8,994 nt of DNA, from positions 1 to 8,994 of the forward strand of contig DAOUYQ010000023.1 in NCBI GenBank assembly GCA_030666035.1, read 5' to 3'. This DNA comes from Microcaldota archaeon. GTDB lineage: Archaea > Micrarchaeota > Micrarchaeia > Anstonellales > Bilamarchaeaceae. Positions within the stretch are counted from its first letter, which is position 1; each line of letters starts with the position of its first letter. The notes under the pieces are model-generated. The model searched no databases. It worked only from the letters and a program-made list of their open reading frames with translations, and had not been told where the DNA came from. Below, in pieces: positions 5,857 to 8,994 of this stretch. A program made the position numbers and the translations under genes.

Positions 5857-6519
5857 ATGGCAGTGAATGGGCAGCTCCAGAGAGTACACAACCTATATGG
5901 GAAGCAGCCCCGGCTTAAGCTGCGCCCCAAACTCCCCACAAAAGCAGCATCCCAAAAAATCCGGGCCAGTGAACTCAGGGCGCAGGTGCTTGAAAAGCTT
6001 TATTTGCGTACTGAATCCACAATCATCCTGTTTATACAATCGATGGAAAGCGCCGAGCTGGGAAGAAGGGCAACCCCCCCCATGCTTCGGGCAATCTACA
6101 ATGCCCAGGGAGCATATTCCCGGGAGGGGACGATAGATACATTTTCCATTTCCCGCATGCCAAGCTGCAAAGAAGTAGGCCAAGCCTGGGAGTTAACCCG
6201 CCAGGCAAAAGAAGCATATATGCAAGGCTCAAAGCCAGGATGCCTGAGAATAATTTCCCAGGCCGAAGGCCATGTTTTGTTTGGCCTTACTCTCCAAGCC
6301 CAGATAAATCTCCTTGTTATGCTCCATGAAATGGTCAAATCCCAGGACTATTCCGGGTTTTTTGAGCTTAGGGAACTGCTCAGGCAGGAATCCAGCTCCA
6401 AAAAGGTTAAGTTTAGCCCCCTTTCTGAAGAGCTAAATGTATATCGTGCACTCTCCCTTGAAGGTACACTCCGTGCAGTAGAAGAATTGCAAAGCCTCCA
6501 AAAGAATGCACACCAGTGA
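5857..6519 (+). CDS. Uncharacterised basic, helical protein of 220 residues
   Basis: I do not recognise a family. The protein has no signal peptide, no clear membrane segment and no metal-binding motif (only two cysteines, 104 and 129). Residues 8-41 are strongly basic and proline-containing, suggestive of an unstructured nucleic-acid-contacting tail. The remainder alternates hydrophobic and charged residues in a way that suggests several amphipathic helices, for example 40-63, 106-123, 138-162, 166-178 and 190-215. The ATG at 5857 fits the TATA-like box upstream. It is followed 53 bases later by another unknown gene on the same strand, so the two may be functionally linked. Codon use and the leaderless promoter resemble those of its neighbours, supporting a real gene. 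Confidence 0.8.
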   Translation: MAVNGQLQRVHNLYGKQPRLKLRPKLPTKAASQKIRASELRAQVLEKLYLRTESTIILFIQSMESAELGRRATPPMLRAIYNAQGAYSREGTIDTFSISRMPSCKEVGQAWELTRQAKEAYMQGSKPGCLRIISQAEGHVLFGLTLQAQINLLVMLHEMVKSQDYSGFFELRELLRQESSSKKVKFSPLSEELNVYRALSLEGTLRAVEELQSLQKNAHQ

Positions 6520-6538
6520 ATTGCTAAAAAACGCTCTG

Positions 6539-6550
6539 TTTTAATTACTT
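6539..6550 (+). promoter_or_regulatory. Possible TATA-like box of the duplicated-domain gene
   Basis: TTTTAATTACTT lies at -34 to -23 from the GTG at 6573, the same distance as the boxes of the other leaderless genes here. It is a weaker match than the others. Co-transcription with the preceding gene is an alternative. Confidence 0.35.
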
Positions 6551-6572
6551 TTCCAGAGTATTATCTGCTTAA

Positions 6573-7376
6573 GTGGTCAGAATGCCGGAAGAACTGATAT
6601 TTGAAATGGACTATAAAGGGGACAGGCACGGGTTTCAGTACAATCTGGAATCAGCTTCAGAGCAGGATGTTGCCCATGCTGCAGCACAAGTTTCCATACT
6701 GGTAAATGAAAAGGCATTCCTCTATTCCGGAATAGGGCACCTGCCAATTGATGAATTCATAAAAGGGATTTCCGCATCATCAGCCTCCGAAGCACTCAAA
6801 GGAATTTCCACTCCAGCCCTGCGCTTGGCATTCAAAGAGTCAGTAGGCGAATTGCAAAAACTCACCCCTGCAGCAGAATCTTATTTCTTTTTCGCGCTCT
6901 TCAAAAAATATTCAACTCCCGTGCTTATGGAACCGGAAATGTTTTCCGGGAAATTGCACATGGAAAAAACCCACCCAAAAGACAGAATCGCACTCCTTGC
7001 AAGATACAAGAGCTGGGTGGCAATAAAGAAAATGTCCATTGATCCTGCAGTAAAAGATTACGAAGCTTCCGGAACCCTCTGCGCAATAAACGAAACCCTG
7101 GTGAAAAAGGCATTTGATTTTGCACAGATTGATTGCGCTGCACTGGATACCGAAGCAAAAAAGCTCACAAAGCAAAAGCGCAAAAGCTACCCAGCCATAG
7201 CAGAGGCAATCGCTTCCCTTCCGGAGCGGAAATGGAACAAGCTTGAAAATGCATACCTATTGCACGCGGTTTTGCGCGAGTTCAAGGTGCGCCCATACGC
7301 AAACCGGGAAATGCTTTCAAAGCAATACAAGGACATCAAGCCCCCAAAACCCAGGGGAAGGATGCCTAAATCCTAA
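6573..7376 (+). CDS. Uncharacterised protein of two similar halves (DUF2666-like)
   Basis: 267 residues from GTG 6573; an ATG three codons later (6582) is the alternative start. The GTG fits the promoter spacing seen elsewhere and the ATG has only a weak GGTCA before it, so the start is undecided. The protein shows an internal duplication. Residues about 6-118 and 137-245 align: FEMDYKGDRHGFQYNLE with LLARYKSWVAIKKMSID, then VNEKAFLYSG with NETLVKKAFDFAQID, and a final helical part ending before a basic tail. From memory this pattern resembles DUF2666, an archaeal family of unknown function; I cannot confirm it. The C-terminal PPKPRGRMPK is basic and Pro/Gly-rich, like a nucleic-acid-binding tail. 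No signal peptide or membrane segment is visible, so it is likely cytoplasmic. Confidence 0.82.
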   Translation: MVRMPEELIFEMDYKGDRHGFQYNLESASEQDVAHAAAQVSILVNEKAFLYSGIGHLPIDEFIKGISASSASEALKGISTPALRLAFKESVGELQKLTPAAESYFFFALFKKYSTPVLMEPEMFSGKLHMEKTHPKDRIALLARYKSWVAIKKMSIDPAVKDYEASGTLCAINETLVKKAFDFAQIDCAALDTEAKKLTKQKRKSYPAIAEAIASLPERKWNKLENAYLLHAVLREFKVRPYANREMLSKQYKDIKPPKPRGRMPKS

Positions 7377-7415
7377 AACAATACTCAGATTGGGATGCTG
7401 CAAAGCCAACTAGGG

Positions 7416-7441
7416 GAGCAGGGCAAAATGCCCCTCGTTTT
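7416..7441 (+). terminator. Hairpin and T-run after the duplicated-domain gene
   Basis: GGGCA (7421-7425) pairs with TGCCC (7429-7433) around AAA. GAG (7416-7418) with CTC (7434-7436) extends the stem across a two-base bulge, and GTTTT follows. It begins 40 bases after the stop codon and would separate this gene from the repeat protein. The T-run is short for a hairpin-dependent terminator. Confidence 0.5.
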
Positions 7442-7530
7442 CCGCCTTCAATAAGATTCCATTCCTGCAAGTTAACAATGCAAGAATCCATAAATGGTAT
7501 TTTGTGGATATTGGGTTTTCGAACCGAAGA

Positions 7531-7538
7531 TATTTAAA
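7531..7538 (+). promoter_or_regulatory. TATA-like promoter of the surface repeat protein
   Basis: TATTTAAA at -30 to -23 from the ATG at 7561, preceded by CCGAAG, which could act as a BRE. This is one of the clearest promoters in the window and again predicts a leaderless mRNA. Confidence 0.65.
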
Positions 7539-7560
7539 GCAGAAATATTATAATTTATCT

Positions 7561-8994
7561 ATGTCACGGACGTATATACTATTTTTAGTATTGTTCATGG
7601 TGGGGCTTAGTTTTTCTGCTACTGATTTTGGGCCCGGAACTTCACTCGACTGCAGTGCAGGCCAGGTGAACATTACTGTTTCTGATACTTACCAATGGAA
7701 CCAGACCGGGGCAACCCAGATGAACCAGGGCCCATATCCAATATGCATAAACATCTCTGTTTCAAATGTGGTGCTGGACTGCAGTGCTGCAGGGGGGGTC
7801 CGCGGCACAATTAACGGTTCCCTTACATCCATTTCCGGCATCCACATAGAAGAGGGCGTGGAAAACATCAAAATAACCAACTGCCACATTGAGAATTACA
7901 CTGCTGCTTCCCCCAGTTACGCGATATATGGAGCCAACGTCAGCAATCTTGAAATTGACAACAACACATTAGTTAATTTCACGAATGTATATGCTGAAAG
8001 CAGCATGGGCAATGGGGACATGGATTTTGTGAATAATATTGTAAATTCCGGAGATGGCACCTGGATATACATGAAGCCCCAGGATAAGGATGACGGAGCC
8101 AACATAAATTTCTCAAACAATGCAATTATATACGGTGACAATTCGTACATAGCTTTGCGGCCATATGCTCACAACAATGGGGCAAACCTGGACTTTCTAA
8201 ACAACTCTGTCCTTTTCGGAGACAACAGCCAGGTATCTATAAAATCCAATGCTAACAATGGGGCAAACCTATCTTTCCAGAACAACACTGTTGGTGCTGG
8301 GGATTACAGCAAGATAGACATAATTCTCCAGGCAGCAGGAAACGGAAGCAACCTAGATTTCAAGGACAATAACGCCATCGATTTTGGAAATTATGGCCAG
8401 ATAAAGATGGACCTCGATGCAGGGGAAAACGGCGCAAATGTGGACTTTAGAGACAACCCCAACAGCCTCTCATTCGGGATTTATTCCAACATGTTGATAG
8501 ATGCATATGCAATTAACGATGGGGCAGAGATGCGCTTCCAGAACAACAATGCCAGTTTTAGCTACCAGAGTTTCATAATAATAACGCTCCAGGCAGACCA
8601 CGATGGCGCAAACCTGAACTTTAAAGACAATTCCAACAGCATTTTATTCGGGGACGATTCCGGGCTATCCATGGTTCTGGCGGCAGTAAACAATGGCGCA
8701 AACCTGGGCTTCCGCAACAACTCCGCCACTTTTGGAGACTCCGGAATGATATATATGGACCTTGCTGCAGGGCAAAACGGAAGCAAGCTATTCTTTGATG
8801 TCAACGAAATCACCATGGGGCCTGATACTGCTGGCATACCTGCAAACAGAGAGATAATTGCAGATGCAGGGTTTGATGGGGCGGATATGAGCTTCCAGGA
8901 CAATGACTTCACTTTAGGAGACTTCAATGAGATGAAAGTGGACCTCGATGCAGGAAATGACGGCGCCACGATGCTTCTCCTTGACAATGAACTC
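7561..8994 (+). CDS. Secreted beta-solenoid repeat protein (open at the right edge)
   Basis: An uninterrupted frame of 478 codons with no stop before the window end, so the true protein is longer. Residues 1-20 form a signal peptide (hydrophobic core YILFLVLFMVGL, likely cleavage after SFSA). Residues about 31-145 hold the protein's only four cysteines (31, 62, 74, 108) and alternate short strands such as VSNVVLDCS, ISGIHIEEG and ENIKITNCHIENY, typical of right-handed parallel beta-helices of archaeal surface proteins. From residue 151 on there are about 11 full copies of a 27-33 residue repeat whose core is (N/D)GANLxFxNN...FGD.S.I...L.A. Asn is very abundant, and many N-x-S/T sites are present, for example at 38, 47 and 64. 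It is probably exported and displayed on the cell surface; adhesion, S-layer association or polysaccharide binding are inferences. No transmembrane or sorting segment is seen in the part present. Confidence 0.93.
   Translation, partial: MSRTYILFLVLFMVGLSFSATDFGPGTSLDCSAGQVNITVSDTYQWNQTGATQMNQGPYPICINISVSNVVLDCSAAGGVRGTINGSLTSISGIHIEEGVENIKITNCHIENYTAASPSYAIYGANVSNLEIDNNTLVNFTNVYAESSMGNGDMDFVNNIVNSGDGTWIYMKPQDKDDGANINFSNNAIIYGDNSYIALRPYAHNNGANLDFLNNSVLFGDNSQVSIKSNANNGANLSFQNNTVGAGDYSKIDIILQAAGNGSNLDFKDNNAIDFGNYGQIKMDLDAGENGANVDFRDNPNSLSFGIYSNMLIDAYAINDGAEMRFQNNNASFSYQSFIIITLQADHDGANLNFKDNSNSILFGDDSGLSMVLAAVNNGANLGFRNNSATFGDSGMIYMDLAAGQNGSKLFFDVNEITMGPDTAGIPANREIIADAGFDGADMSFQDNDFTLGDFNEMKVDLDAGNDGATMLLLDNEL
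8011..8994 (+). repeat. Tandem coding repeats of 81-99 bases in the surface protein
   Basis: Units begin at about 8011, 8092, 8176, 8257, 8341, 8428, 8518, 8602, 8692, 8776, 8875 and 8959, the last being cut by the edge. Each starts with codons for Asn/Asp-Gly-(Ala/Ser) followed by a strand with F and then N/D-N. The DNA is still partly conserved: AACAATGGGGCAAACCT occurs at 8173-8189 and 8254-8270, with one change at 8689-8705, and TGGACCTCGATGCAGG occurs near 8408 and 8940. This suggests fairly recent duplication or gene conversion among units. Confidence 0.88.

Noticed and set aside
7689..8987. Minus-strand open frames opposite the surface repeat protein (7689-7889, 7917-8150, 8562-8987)
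   Set aside because: They are antisense shadows of the Asn/Asp/Gly-rich repeats; their periodicity comes from the sense-strand repeats and no promoter or SD supports them.

Overview
The window looks archaeal. Most genes are preceded by an A/T-rich TATA-like box centred about 27 to 31 bases before the start codon, with no Shine-Dalgarno, which is the leaderless arrangement common in archaea. The phosphoglycerate kinase and the type IA topoisomerase are of archaeal type, and the tRNA-Thr encodes no CCA. Short intergenic gaps and small unknown proteins would fit a streamlined (perhaps DPANN-type) genome, but the lineage cannot be fixed from sequence alone.

Left part (1-5525, all minus strand). 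Reading in transcription order: a type IA DNA topoisomerase (topA, 5525-3486), a 388-base non-coding gap full of hairpins, phosphoglycerate kinase (pgk, 3097-1907), a GadC-like glutamate/GABA antiporter (1863-349), and the first 114 codons of a glutamate decarboxylase (gadB, 343 to beyond the left edge). The antiporter stop codon lies inside the GGTGA ribosome-binding site of gadB, five bases before its ATG. The two are therefore almost certainly an operon and form a complete glutamate decarboxylation and GABA export module. Such a module consumes a cytoplasmic proton per turnover and could serve acid resistance or proton-motive-force generation. It is the most interesting system in the window.

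Centre (5526-5856). A tRNA-Thr(UGU) gene on the minus strand with its own promoter and a T-rich terminator. It diverges from the plus-strand genes to its right.

Right part (5857-8994, all plus strand). An unrecognised helical 220-residue protein, a 267-residue protein built of two similar halves (resembling DUF2666 from memory), a likely terminator, and then a large secreted repeat protein that starts at 7561 and is still open at the right edge (478 codons seen). The last has a signal peptide, a beta-helix-like N-terminal domain and about 11 full copies of a 27 to 33 residue Asn-rich solenoid repeat, so it is probably a cell-surface protein.

No CRISPR array, insertion sequence or rRNA was seen.
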